Origin: Triatoma infestans
Lineage: Eukaryota; Arthropoda; Insecta; Hemiptera; Reduviidae
Assembly (NCBI GenBank): GCA_011037195.1
Contig: JAAEAF010003804.1
Location: 57,955 to 121,954 of the forward strand
DNA: 64,000 bases
Reading direction: 5' to 3'
Below are positions 49,979 to 62,035 of the stretch, piece after piece. The notes beneath the pieces are model-generated. The model was given only the letters and a program-made list of their open reading frames with translations, was not told the DNA's origin and searched no databases. The translations under genes and the position numbers were made by a program. How positions within the stretch are numbered: position 1 is the stretch's first letter; the number at the start of each line of letters is the position of its first letter.

Positions 49979-50540
49979 GGGTGGGGCAAAACGCTTACTC
50001 CCTTCAACTGTGTTAATTCTTATCTGAATCAAACGTCGTGAACGATGGGCGGGAGCATTATGCTGCTGCAGAATAGCTTTATTTCGGTTAATTTAGTTGG
50101 GATACCTTACTTTCAAGATTTCATAAACTCTCACAAAGTATGACTATGATTTCAGTCACACAAAGCATGATTTTTTTCCCAAAAGTGATCGTAGACTCTG
50201 GTTGAGCTTTGTGATATACCTTGCATGGATTTTACCAAAAATATCCACTTTCAAGCTTCCGTGGCGTTTGAAGGCCTGTTTCTAAGGAAGATAATCTAAG
50301 AGTAGTTGCATACTAATGCAATTCACACGTTTCAATTTCTGATCATCAACAACCGAAAGACGATCTGATTTTGGCTCATTTTGAATGCTGAATCCCCACC
50401 AACATGCCACTTTTAAAACGTTTAAATCAAAACGCTTTTATTTCGGCGCATCATCCTCTACTTAACCACTGCTCAAATTTCTTCGGTTGTCAGCTTTTGC
50501 GCTTAATCGTTTTTTTTTAGCAATAAGGCCTCAAAAAAAA
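49979..50540 (-). pseudogene. Dead mariner transposase fragment
   Basis: Minus-strand frames include KSDRPSVVDDQKLKR and LQQHNAPAHRSRRLIQ. The latter corresponds to the mariner LQQDNAPAHR block, with Asp changed to His. Stops and deletions are many. Confidence 0.65.
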
Positions 50541-50729
50541 AAAGTGAACAATTTTTTTTGGTTGCAGATTATAATAGCGAATGAAACTTTGGGTAGACAA
50601 TGTTAATAATAGATTAGTCAAAGTAATGATTAATATAAAAATTATACAAACAAAACCCACAATGAGATTTAGTATCTGACTTCAAAGGTCAGCATTGTTT
50701 TCATCCACAGAAACTAAAACTAACAGCTA

Positions 50730-50850
50730 AGTAGGTCCTAGTGTGGATATGTGTGTGAAAAGAGTATCTTAAAAACGAAAAGTTGCAGGAAGCTCAAACT
50801 TGATATTCGGTTTAGATACTACCACCTCATCTGACACGAAGGTTTCCATC
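50730..50850 (-). repeat. Repeat A fragment, reverse
   Basis: Matches the aaaacgaaaa and gatattcggtttagatac region of repeat A in reverse orientation. Confidence 0.55.
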
Positions 50851-50861
50851 AAAATCCATCT

Positions 50862-51092
50862 AAGGGAAAGGATTAGCTCGGTGGTTAGCGCACTGGACTC
50901 CCACGCGGAGGTCCGGGGTTCGAGTCCAGCAGTGCTGCCCTTAGATTTTCTCTTCCTAGGAGCCCCTACAGCTTATTGTCCGGTAATGGACAATGTTATC
51001 TGTAAGGAGAGAAAACTGTCCAGAGGCCGGCAATGTTCTGATAATGCTCCGGACGCCAATGACCGTACATGTTGACGCACCTTAAATTAAAA
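50862..51092 (+). mobile_element. tRNA-derived SINE copy
   Basis: A box tagctcggtggttagcgca and B box ggttcgagtcc, body ctgcccttagattttctctt, gaggccggcaatgttctga and end tgacgcaccttaaattaaa. It directly abuts repeat A. Confidence 0.8.
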
Positions 51093-52040
51093 AGAAAATC
51101 TGGTGTGAAACACTCACACAAGTTTCTCTTACTCCAGTTCTCAAAATTATAATTGGCAAATTTTATAGTTTGTGTACCAAATTTAATGAAATTCGTTAAA
51201 ACTGAAAAAACTGTTCAGTAAAAACCACTTCCGGTCAACTAATTTTCTTGAAACCCGGAATTTTGGACATCTATTTATTTCTAATTAATTTTATTTGGAT
51301 GGTAGAACTGTATTATCAACTATGATAGCACTAGAGAAAAACATAATCCCCCCCCCTAAAGTGCCCTTAAATGAATTTTCCCAGAGACATGTTTTAAATA
51401 AAAGTTATACATCTTTGCATACGTAGTTTATATACGAAGTTTCGACAAAATCGTCGGAGCCATCTTTGAGAAAATAGCGAAAAAGTGAAAAAATTATTTG
51501 GTAAAGTTGTAAAGTAAACCCACTTCCGGTCATCAGATTTTTTTCAAACTTGGAATTTCTACAACACATCTAATTCTAATTAACATTATTTAGATGACAG
51601 AATTGTATAATAAACTAAAACAGCACTTTAGAGAAAAACGTAACCCTACCCCTCCCCCAAAAGTACTCTTAAATATATTTTTCCGGAGAAAATCGTTGAA
51701 GCCATTTTTGAGAAAAGCGCAAAAAAAAAAAAAAAAAAAATAAAAAAACAAAAAAAAAAAAAAAAAACTAGTAAAGTGGCAATTTCGGTTAAGGAATTTT
51801 GACAGATAATCTACTGTTCAGATCCCATGGTGATACCTAAACGTAATATCAAGTTCGAACTTTCTACGATTTTTCGTTTTTGAGCTATGCTGTTCATATA
51901 TATATACACACACACACACACAGACCATTTGCTAAAAACCACTTTTTTGGACTCAGGGGACCTCAAAACGGATATTTCCGGTGAAAACTCGATAATGAAC
52001 ATTTGACACGATTACATATTAGGAGTAAGAGAAAGTAATA
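51093..52040 (+). mobile_element. Repeat A, long copy
   Basis: Starts tctggtgtgaaacactcac and cttactcc, ends aggagtaagagaaagta. Two copies of the internal module follow one another (agcactagagaaaaaca and agcactttagagaaaaacg). The 3' part has ctttttggactcaggggacc-like sequence. An A-rich expansion lies at about 51,720-51,770. Confidence 0.85.
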
Positions 52041-52370
52041 TATATATCAACCGGAATTACGGACTTTTTTTTTTGTTTTCGCGATTTTCTAGGAACCGAC
52101 TCCAACAACTCTTTTTAACTTCCTTTACCATCTATATACATAAATCTATATAGAAACCATGGTAAATGATTTTATCCCTGAAAAATCGATTTTTTTTTAT
52201 GGGTTTCTTGGAAACTGTACCTTACCATTAAACTTTCCACTTCAGCATTATACATGGTTCTAATTATTAATAAACATTAAAAAGTATTGGTAGAATATTA
52301 AATTTGAAGAAAATTGGTTTAACCAACCGGAAGTGCTAGATTACAGATTATTTGAGTTTACTAGGCATTT
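52041..52370 (-). repeat. Divergent repeat A module, reverse
   Basis: Shows gattttctaggaaccgactcc and accggaagtgctag-like sequence in reverse order. Divergent. Confidence 0.4.
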
Positions 52371-53754
52371 TGTCGGATACTACGTATAATGATTTCCTTC
52401 TGTGGATTTTATGGTGTAAAATTTAAATACTGGGTTGGTTCAATGTTATTGGCGCTCTCTTATCGACTGCAATCACTTCTTTAACCTGCCTGGATATGTA
52501 ATTGTATTATAAGTAATAAGAGAAAGCCGTATGGGTGTTTCATGCCATATTATTTTTTATTATGATATATATATATATATATATATTGTGTGTTCCAATT
52601 AAGAACAAAATTTATTAATTTTATAGTTTTATTATTGTAATAAAAGATATAGTGACAATTCATACTAAATTTTTTGTTTGTTTAAATTATTATTAAATAA
52701 TGATTTATAGTCGAAACCATTCCAGTTTTGCTATTGACAGTTAATAGCGACAGATTCCTGACAGAAATAAATAATTTTATTTTTTTTTGTCCAATATCTA
52801 ACAAATAAATTGTTATATGTTTGATATTATTAACCTTTCTAAAAAGATCAGTATACTCTAAGCACATGCACTATGCGAAGCGTAAAAAGAAAAAACACCA
52901 GAGGGCGTTCAGTTGAAAAATTGACATTTTCCTTCGATATTTATTAAGTATATATTAATATTTATAGTATTAATATATACTTAATGTAGTATATGATATT
53001 AATATATATCTTAGTATATTAATATATACTTAATATTTAAGTATATATTAAGTATATATTTATTTAGTATAAATTGGAGGGAAAAAAATAATAACGCTCC
53101 ACATCGGTTGGAGACAAGTGATGTAATTATAGTTATAAAGTTTGCGTGGTCCATATTATCCCCCACTTCCTCCCCCCCCCCCAAGCAACGCGCGAGCAAA
53201 TATATATAACATATTATATAGTGTCTCTCTCTTTTAAAATCTTCCTTTTTCTAATTTATTCCCACGTTCATACAATCAGCTCTTTCCTCTAAATAACTGA
53301 AATGGTGTAATGCCAGTATAAAGGGTTTAGATATATATATATGGCCTGGAAAGAGAGGAATAAACCCGACTTCCTATATAAATCTGCCATTGTTCTCCCT
53401 GGGATCGTTTCAAGAACCATTTAACATTTTAGCCAGCTGCCCTGTAACTTCCAGGTTAGTGAGCCGGTACAAAATATGAACTCAGTCTTATAAATCAATT
53501 TTGGTACAACGAAAAACGCTCTCATACTAGCGTTTACGCTAATATAAAATGTTTGACATTTTTTTATTCTTTAATTTTATTTTATTTATTTATTTATTTA
53601 TTTTTTTTGTCAATAGCACGCTAGATTTTTTTTTTATTTTTCACTTACTTTTGTAAGACGAAGTATTAAGATTATGTCAAATTTTCGAAGATAAGTTAGC
53701 TCTGGATATTGTAGTGGGAAGAAGCAAATGGAAAAATTGAAATAGATTTATATT
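52371..53754. other. AT-rich sequence with TA-rich repeats
   Basis: (TA)n at about 52,566-52,588 and an inverted tatattaatatatacttaa stretch at 52,940-53,060. No gene supported. Confidence 0.45.
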
Positions 53755-54138
53755 TGTAATGGCATCCAGTAGAGAGAGGAGAGGCTCTCTCTGGTTAACA
53801 GAGACTACTCTCTGACTTAGGCAGGCTAGAGTGGGAGAATCTGCGTATATAAGCTAGCCAGTGAGAATCTATCTAGAGGATATCTATCAGATTCAACCAT
53901 ACATCGCATCGTATCATATCTCTACTCCCACCTTTTATTCTACCAGTTTGATTATAAAGTCCAGTGCAGTTAAGTGTAAACTTATAGCTATATTATAACA
54001 GTGTCTTCATAGACTCGTTCATTCAATCAAACCTAATTTCTCTCCTGAACAACTCCATTATATATTTTAAAATAATATCATTTCAATAAAGGATATTCGC
54101 ATGTTGGTAGGAAAAGGGTAAAAAAAACACCCGTTACA
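53755..54138 (+). mobile_element. Solo LTR, family C
   Basis: 384 bp, starts tgtaatggca and ends cccgttaca. It has a TATA-like gtatataagc near 53,844 and matches 42,536-42,850 (attcaaccatacatcgcatc). No TSD seen. Confidence 0.75.
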
Positions 54139-55081
54139 AGAGAGGTCGGGGAACTCAGTCACTATTGTCTTCTCAAGGGGGTTCCCTTCCAGAAATCAAA
54201 CATAAAGGGCAGGTTTTAACTACACCAACACGAGCATTATTTGAAGAGTCTAATAATTTCTCCATTCAATGAATAACATTCGTCGCATTCAGAAAGTCAC
54301 TCTCTCATTTTGAATTCAATGTGCCAATAAGTGTTTAATTTGAACATTTATGTCTAAGAATATTTAAGTACAAGAGTTTATAAGCTCTTATATATTTATA
54401 AGCTTATTATTGTGAAGTATTTAAATTCATTTAGTGATAATATATTTATTTTAAAACAGTGGTGATTTCTACTTATTTCTTAGTAATCCTCTCTTCTCTA
54501 AAACTTACACACACACACACACCAGCCCTTCCAACAACGCTCTCGCCACACGCTACAGCATACACACATGCAATACATCCACCCAATAATATACATGTTT
54601 TCAGATTCTTTGATTAAAAAAAAGAAGAAAAATCTGTTGCGAAAATGCTCACACACAACTTTCTCTTAATCCAATTAATACAAATTAATTCAAAAACATT
54701 TAGTTAGGCTGGCTATAAAAAAAAAAAGTGATGTAAGTTGTCAATATATGAGTCAGTTACAAATCCAAGTTTCAAGCAAATCAGTTGGCCGTTTTCTAGA
54801 AAATACCGCGTATTACCCAAAAACGTTTCTATATAATCGCACTTCCGTTTCTAATATCCTAATATTGTAGAAACATCTAATTGTACTGAAATGAGACTTT
54901 AAAGCAAGGGTCTGTAACCTTTACTTGCCCATGACACAACAAAGTTCTTCCCGAAATTTTGCGACACACCAAAAGTAAATATGTATACATACAAAATAGA
55001 ATGCGTAAATATTACATAATTTTTTGCATTCGATACATATACATACATAACTTAAGAATTGTACTCATATAAGATAATGTA
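54139..55081. other. Unassigned sequence with repeat A scraps
   Basis: (AC)n at 54,508-54,522. 54,640-54,900 shows faint repeat A similarity. No gene. Confidence 0.4.
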
Positions 55082-56072
55082 AAAATCTGGTGTGAAACAC
55101 TCACACAACTTTCTCTTACTCCAGTTTTCAAAATTGCAATTGACAACAAACTTTATAGTTTGTATAACAAATTTAATGAAATTCGTCAGTGTTTTTATGG
55201 ACAAAATCACAAAAAATGAAAAAAAAAATTCAGTAAAAAAAAAAAAGCACTTCCGGTCTTTTGATTTTCTTCAAACTCGAAATTTCAGCAACATATTTAA
55301 TTCTAATTAATATTATTTAGATGATAGAATTGTGTAATAAACGGAAATAGCACTTTAGTAACAACCTAACCCCACCCCATCCTTCAAAATGGCCTCTAAA
55401 TGCATTTTCCCGGAGAAATGTTTCAAATAAAAATTGTAGCTCTTTGTATGCGTATTTGATATTGTAAGTTTAAAGAAAATCGTTGAAGGCGTTTTAGAGA
55501 ATATAGCAGAAAACTGGAAAATTCAATTCAGTAAAAACGCATTTCTGGTTAGCCGATTTTTTCAAACTTGGAATTTCAACAATTTCAAATTATTATTTAG
55601 ATGACAGAATTGTATAATAAACTAAAATTGCACTTTAGAGGAAAACCTAACCACACCCATCCCCCAAAAGTGTCCTTAAATGAATTTTTCCAGAGAAATG
55701 TTTTAAATAAAAGTTATAGATCTTTGTATGTGTAGTTGATACACCTCGGTTGAAGAAAATCGAAGGAGCCATTTTTGAGAAAATCGCAAGAAAGTAAAAA
55801 AAGCATTAAATTAAGTGGTACTTCCGGTCGTGGAATTTTGACCGCTGACCTTACCGTCGGATCCCATGGTGATAACTAAATGGAATATCAAGTTTGACGA
55901 TTTCTATGATTTTTCGTTTTTGAGCTATGCTGTACACACCCACAGACCCTTTGCTAAAAACCACTTTTTTGGACTCAGGGGACCTCAGAACGGATATTTC
56001 CGGTTGAAAACTCGATTATGGAAATTTGCCACGATTACAAATACTTCCTCTTACTAGGAGTAAGAGAAAGTA
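55082..56072 (+). mobile_element. Repeat A, long copy
   Basis: Starts atctggtgtgaaacactcac, has ctttctcttactcc at 55,109 and ends aggagtaagagaaagtaaa. The internal module is duplicated (about 55,250-55,510 and 55,540-55,800). This is the most complete copy. Confidence 0.88.
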
Positions 56073-57478
56073 AAAAAAAAAGGGCAATTAATGACCTGAC
56101 CTTGTTTCGATGAACACAAATGCTCTATATTCGGTTCGATATATGAAAGTGCAACCGGAAGTTCTTGATCAAGTCCTTTTTAGTAAGACCGCTTATCATT
56201 TTTAATTAACACTACAGTTGAAAAACTTTGTTCACATAAATATGTCGTTGAAAATTGGAATAGAATTGAAATAGTGTGGCCCTGAAATTCGAAGATATTC
56301 TTTCCTAACCGAAATCCAGAAAGCATCCAATAGAACTTCTGCAAAGTGAAGTTTTAGCGTCCCATTGTTACTCAATTCAATAAATACCTTTCAAATTTGC
56401 AGAGAAAATATATCTGCAGAATTTATAGCATTGGTTGCAAAAGGATTTCGAATCCAATCGTATTGTTTCGTATATTAATTGAATAAAAATAGTGGTCAAA
56501 TTTATTCACCACTTCTGTTATTATTTATTTATTATACATGAACGGGCCACACGCGGCGAGCGGTTGCCCCCCCCCCCCGCGTTTATCTACTACTATTATG
56601 TATGGGGCGGCTGGTGGCATATCGGTTCGGGCACTACTTTCAAAAAAAGTTTCATCAACATTGTACTCCCCAAAACGCTCGAACAAAGTTGATTTCCCTG
56701 CAACCAAAAAGTTTTTCAGATAAAACGAGATAGGTCCTTACCGTGTTGTTGTTACTTTAGAAGTTATAGAAAATCGTGAAGCCATTTTTTTTTTTTTTTT
56801 TTTTAAAGTGCGGAAAACAATTCCGAACCACCCTTCGGGTCGAATAGGAGAAAACGAAGAGATATTCAAAACTGTGATTTTAATTATACCAGATAATTAA
56901 ACTGTTTATTGGGTATTGGTTAGACCGGTACCACATTAGGAATGCGTTTGGCATTTAAGGTGTTTAAGTATACGAGTATGTACATGGAAAGGGATGGACA
57001 CTTAATTGAACACTAAAAGCAATTCTAACTTTCAAATAGATTACTTGGATCTAAATGTTTAACATTTAATTACATTTCGGTAAACGATTTTGTTTCAAGA
57101 AACTTTCCATCAAATTAATTAATCTTAAAGTAATGTAAAAACTAAGTACAACTATTTATTATTATTTGGAAACTTTAGTATAAAAAAAAAAAAAGTCTGG
57201 TATTAAACACTCACACACGACTTTTACTCCGATTATGATGAATTTTACTCCAAAATGATGAATTTTTTTTTAAACTCAAAATTTAACATATTTGTCGTAA
57301 CATAAATAGAGATATGGTGGAGAGATAATTTACTAAATTTCGCAGGGAGATAAGTGATTATATAAGGTTTGTTCGTGCAGCGAGTTTGTGATAGTTCCGG
57401 ACGGTTCGCAAACTGGTTTTACTGCGCATGCTCGACCATACCTAGTTTGAAACTTTAACCTGCAAGAACGCTTTCTTA
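56073..57478. other. Unassigned sequence
   Basis: No gene. A repeat A-like start (tctggtattaaacactcac) is at 57,196. A C-run at 56,569 and T-run at 56,787 are homopolymers. Confidence 0.4.
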
Positions 57479-58071
57479 AGCGGCCTCTACATGGTCAATA
57501 ATATTGTCAATATCAGTATTAGCCACCAATACTCGTGCTAACCAGTCTCAATACTTAATTACCTTACACGATCAATATTATTGTCAATACTTTTGTCAAT
57601 AACTGTGCTCATTACTTACTCTTCTGCCACTAGGAGAGTGAATTTACGTGTTTGTACTCGTTATTTTGTTGGCTTTTTTACCTTAAAAAAGCTTTATTGG
57701 CTACGCAAGCTTTTACGATGAATAATCGTACAAAAGCTTGCGTACCCATTATTTTGGCGTTTGGCACTACTCATAAAGTCCTTTTATCTATTATAATAGT
57801 ATCGCTTTTGTTTTGTACAGGTTAGTTTCAACGTTGTATAAAACTATTGAACTGAGTATTGATAGAAATATTGGCGCGACCCCTAGACGGTCAATAATAT
57901 TGTCAATATCCCCTCCAATTCTCAGTATTGATACAGAAAATCAGAAAATCTGAATTTCATCAATACTCTTGTCAATACCGACCATCAATACAATTTTTTC
58001 ACCTTACATGGTCAATATTATTGTCAATACTCTAAAGTATTGCCAATATTATTGACCGTGTAGAGGCCGTT
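57479..58071. mobile_element. MITE of 593 bp with TTA target duplication
   Basis: Ends agcggcctctaca and tgtagaggccgtt are inverted. TTA lies on both sides (57,476-57,478 and 58,072-58,074). Near the middle a hairpin has acgcaagctttt and its complement (about 57,701-57,745). A 3-bp TTA duplication fits PIF/Harbinger-type elements. Confidence 0.78.
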
Positions 58072-58821
58072 TTAGAACGGTTTGCAAACTGGTTTCACTG
58101 CGCATGCTCCACCGTTTGAAAGTGTTGGAAACTTAACCTCCATGAACGCTTTGTTATCAGTATTCTACCGTGATAATTATAAAGCATTCAGGAAAAAAAA
58201 ATTATTTATTTAATTATTATTAATTTAGTTTATTATCTATAATAAATTAGCTCATACATCTGAAAGAAATTAGTTTCATTAAAAATGGTTAGGTTATAGC
58301 AAATAAATAACTAAGCATTGAGTACGGCAAATAAATGAATGAGGTATCAATTCGCATACTTTTTAAGGACTGTCTGTGATAGCACAGAACAGCAAATAGT
58401 TCTAAGTGGTTATATCCACAAACCCAGGTTAAGTCAAAAAATAAATAGAAAGGAATACACTGGCCAAGACAGTAGCAGAAATTTAATGCATTAAAACTGC
58501 TTTGCGCATGCGTCGGACTGCCAGTTTGATATGGTTGGCGCTTTGAGCTCTGACTGCTATGATAGTTTGCTGACGGTTTGAAAAACAGCGCGAACACAAC
58601 ACTGTGAGTTGGAAACCGTTTGATTTTGAGAAATTGCTGCGCGAACAGCATAATCTCTGTGCGCATGCTCCTGACGGTTTGAAACGGTTTGGAAGTGCTG
58701 TACGAACAAACCTATAATAGCCCAGTAGAGCGCACTAAAACAAACACTGAACCAACTGTATGTATTGAAATTTAACGTCACAATTTCCGTACAAAATCAA
58801 TTTTTTTTTTTTTTTTTTTTT
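58072..58821. other. Sequence with a flanking direct repeat of about 85 bp
   Basis: 58,078-58,160 repeats 57,402-57,475 (gcaaactggtt, actgcgcatgctc, gaacgcttt). Similar ggtttgaaa units recur to 58,690. No gene; the 58,289-58,666 ORF is not supported. Confidence 0.5.
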
Positions 58822-59312
58822 TACTTTCTCCTACTCTTAGTAAGAGGAAGTATTGTAATCGTGAAAAATTTTCGAAATCCAGTTTTCAGTTGTTAATATC
58901 CGTTTTGAGGTCCCTGAGTCCAAAAAAAGTGGTTTCTAAATAAAGGTCTCTGTATGTGTGTATGTGAACAGCATAGCTCAAAAACGAAAAACCCCTAGAA
59001 AGTTAAAACGTGATATTCCGTTTAGATATCACCATGGAATCCGACAGTAGATTATCTGTCAAAATTTCTCACCCGGAAGTACCAATTTACTGGATGGTTT
59101 TCTTTTTCTACTTTTTTGCGAATTTCTTAAAAATGGCTCCAACGATTTTCTTTAAACTAATTATGTGAATTACACATATAAAGAGCTACAACTTTTATTA
59201 CTTAAACATTTCTCTTGGGAAAGTTCATTTAAGGGCACTTTTGGGGGATAGGTGGGGTCTAAAGTGCTATTTCAGTTTATTTCACAAATCTATCATACAA
59301 ATAATATTAATT

Positions 59313-60126
59313 TATTGTCTTCTTGAACTTAATAGACCCGGTCAATAAAGCCACCACGCCTCCAATGCTACTCAAAGCCAAGGCTTTAGAAACAATCTAC
59401 CAAAGGTGCACCTCCGTGGCTGCACGTGTTTACTGATGATTCCCGCCCATGGAGCAAGAAAGAACGCTGGTGCAGGAGTCTATTCATCCTCTTTCCAGCT
59501 TACCATACCAGTGGGAAGGGAAGCCACGAACTTCGATGCCGAGATCGGTGCCATTTACGAAGCTTTGGGAGAGGTAGAAACCTCGGCGCAGAGTAAAACC
59601 GCACTTTTTATTCACTCAAAGGCCGCTATACAAGCGATTACGTGCAAAAAGAGGAAGACTCATTTGCCGTTTTAAATTGCCGCCAGGCCTTAGCCAAGCC
59701 TGGACCCTATGCCTCCGCGAAGAGAATCATTCGCTATACAGTGGCAGAGGAATCACAGAACTGTCATCGTCAGCAAGTGGCAGGAAAGCAGTGAGAAAAC
59801 TTGCAAATGAAATCGAAGCGCATTCCGACTAATCTGGAAAGAAGGAATGCTGTAACATGTTTTAGGTTAACTACTGGACATGACTACCTACAAAAGCATC
59901 TGTTCAAAATCGGGATAGCCGTGTCTGCAACATGTCCTCTTTGCCAAATTGACGAGATGACCGGCTTCCATTTCGACACATGTCCCGGACTTTTGGACAT
60001 AAGAAATTCTTTAAGTACGAACATGGACAAGTATCATCATGGACAACCATATCCAAACTTTACTAGGCAACGCGATACCGAATGGCACACCCCCGCCACC
60101 GATTCACAGGCGTAGTACAAAAAAAA
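59313..60126 (+). mobile_element. 5'-truncated non-LTR element inside repeat A
   Basis: aatattaatt occurs at 59,303-59,312 and 60,127-60,136. An A-run precedes the second. Other repeat A copies have the uninterrupted site. Confidence 0.8.
59406..60115 (+). pseudogene. Non-LTR RNase H and zinc fragment
   Basis: 59,406-59,675 has FDAEIGAIYEALGEVE and LFIHSKAAIQAI. 59,801-60,115 has RLTTGHDYLQKHLFKIGI and CPLCQIDEMTGFHFDTCPG. The sequence between is frameshifted. It is the same family as 17,111-17,718. Confidence 0.75.
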
Positions 60127-60555
60127 AATATTAATTGGAATTAAATACTGAGAAGTATTTTTCAATTTTCTACTATTTTCTTTAAACTTGGAATGTGAAC
60201 TGCACATATAAAAAGCTATAACTTTTATTCCAAACATTTCTTCTGGTAAAATCATTTAAAGGGGTCTTTTTGGAGAGGGGTTAGGTTATGTTTTTCTCTT
60301 AAGTGTTGTCATAATTGATTATACAATTATTGTACCATTTAAACAAAATTAATTATAAATAAATAAATTGCCAAAATTCCGAGTTTCAAGAAAATTAGTA
60401 AACCGGAAGTGAGCTTTAACTGAGCAGTTTTTTTTTTTTATTTTCTCCACAATAACACCGACGAATTTCATTAAATTTGGTACTCTAAGTATAAAATTGG
60501 TCAATCACAATTTTGAAAACTGCAGTAACAGAAAGTTGTGTGACGGTTTCACATC

Positions 60556-61128
60556 AGATTGGGGGGGGGAATGTTTCAAATAAAAGTCATATGTTTATAA
60601 TTGTGGAATTAGCACACCAAGTTTAAAGGAAATCATTGCTGCCCTTTTCCAAAAATTCCAGAAAAACTTAATAACCTATTCTGTAAAGTTGTACTGCAAA
60701 AATCGGTTAACCGATATGTTTCAAAATATGAATTCTAGCAACACTTGTAATGTATATTATTATAATATAAGTAATAGAACCATAATATTAATATTGTATT
60801 GAAGTGGTACTTTAGAGGGAGAGAAAATTTAACGTTACTGTTCCCCCAGAAATCTTCAGGATGTTGGAGTTTTTTAAACTGCAATGATGTTAATTATATA
60901 GTTTATTTCATATTACTGTTATATCTTGACCAGAAAGAGGGCCGCGGCGATAAGCACAGAAGGGTCTGTGTAAGAGCCCGTCTGGAGGCATCACTGCTGC
61001 AGATCTTGGTGGTGTAGCAAAAACATTCCAAAAATTATATCGGATATAAAGATACAGTTGTTATAGCCAACCCATGAAATAAAAGAACAAAGAGCACATG
61101 GATTTGAAGCACATTAATTGAAGAATAT
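60556..61128. other. Repeat A scraps, no gene
   Basis: 60,565-60,850 resembles a repeat A module (atgtttcaaataaaagtca, tttaaaggaaatcattg). The 60,799-61,017 ORF is unsupported. Confidence 0.4.
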
Positions 61129-61784
61129 TGTAATGTGGGATTCGAATCATTAAAGATTCAAAAGATTCGAAGAGCGAAGAAGCAAACATTCAATGAATCA
61201 AAAGTTAGTTATTCCCCACCTAGGCCAGACTAGGAAGGGAGAGTTCGATTCATATAAATAGAACGACAGCAGGACAGTTTTACAACAAACAGTACATCCA
61301 GTCAGCAACCTATCTAGAGTCTACCTTCTTATTACTCAGCCAGTCTGTCTCTTTATTATTCTCTCGCTACCTAACTTCTATATACTTGGTAAAGTCATTG
61401 CAGTTTGTGCGTTCTATTAATTTTACAGTGTTCAGCATATCATCTAGTTTATTTGTAATCTTATTCCTAAATCTATTCTCTCTCTCTCCTTCTCACATCC
61501 ATTATATTTGCAAGGATTTTACAGTTATATACAGATAGCGAAAGAATAATAAAGAGACAGACCGGCTGAGTAATAAGAAGGTAATTACATAGGTTGCTGA
61601 CTATTGTTGTAAAACTGAACGCAAAACTATCCTGCTGTCGCTCTATTTATATGAATCGGAACTCTTCTCCTTTCTAGTCTGGCCTAGGCTTAGGAAATAA
61701 CTAACATTTGATGTCTCATTTAATGTCTGCTGCTTCTTCGCTCTTCGGATCCTATGAATCATAAATGATTCGGCTCGCATTACA
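61129..61784. mobile_element. Inverted pair of family B LTRs with one TSD
   Basis: Left LTR starts tgtaat at 61,129. The right arm is its inverted partner and ends attaca at 61,784. atat flanks the whole unit at 61,125-61,128 and 61,785-61,788. The right arm lacks the last 130 bp or so of the LTR, and the junction is near 61,510. Both arms share tattactcagcc-type and aggccagacta blocks with 45,798-46,191. Confidence 0.82.
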
Positions 61785-62035
61785 ATATTTTAGAAAAATT
61801 TGACAAGTTATTGCTTAAAAATGTGCAGAGTTAATGGGAAATGAAATTATTTCAAAGTTGGGAAAAGAAAAATTGGTTTTTGACACACCCTCTCCCCTAC
61901 GATAAAAATCACACGATCATGTGACGACTTTCTCATACTGAAATCACTACAATTTTCCATTTTGCGAACTTTCTTAAACTATATTTTTAATATATATATA
62001 TATATATTGAGGTGTTACTTAACAAACAAAAAAAA
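61785..62035. other. Unassigned spacer
   Basis: (TA)n at 61,990-62,006. No gene. Confidence 0.4.

Larger units (their letters stand above)
58822..60555 (-). mobile_element. Repeat A, reverse copy with an insertion
   Basis: Left end ttactttctcctactcttag, right end near gtaacagaaagttgtgtga. A non-LTR fragment at 59,313-60,126 separates the two internal modules. Confidence 0.82.

Noticed and set aside
58289..58666. 125-codon minus-strand ORF
   Set aside because: It overlaps recurring ggtttgaaa repeat units and has no recognisable domain.
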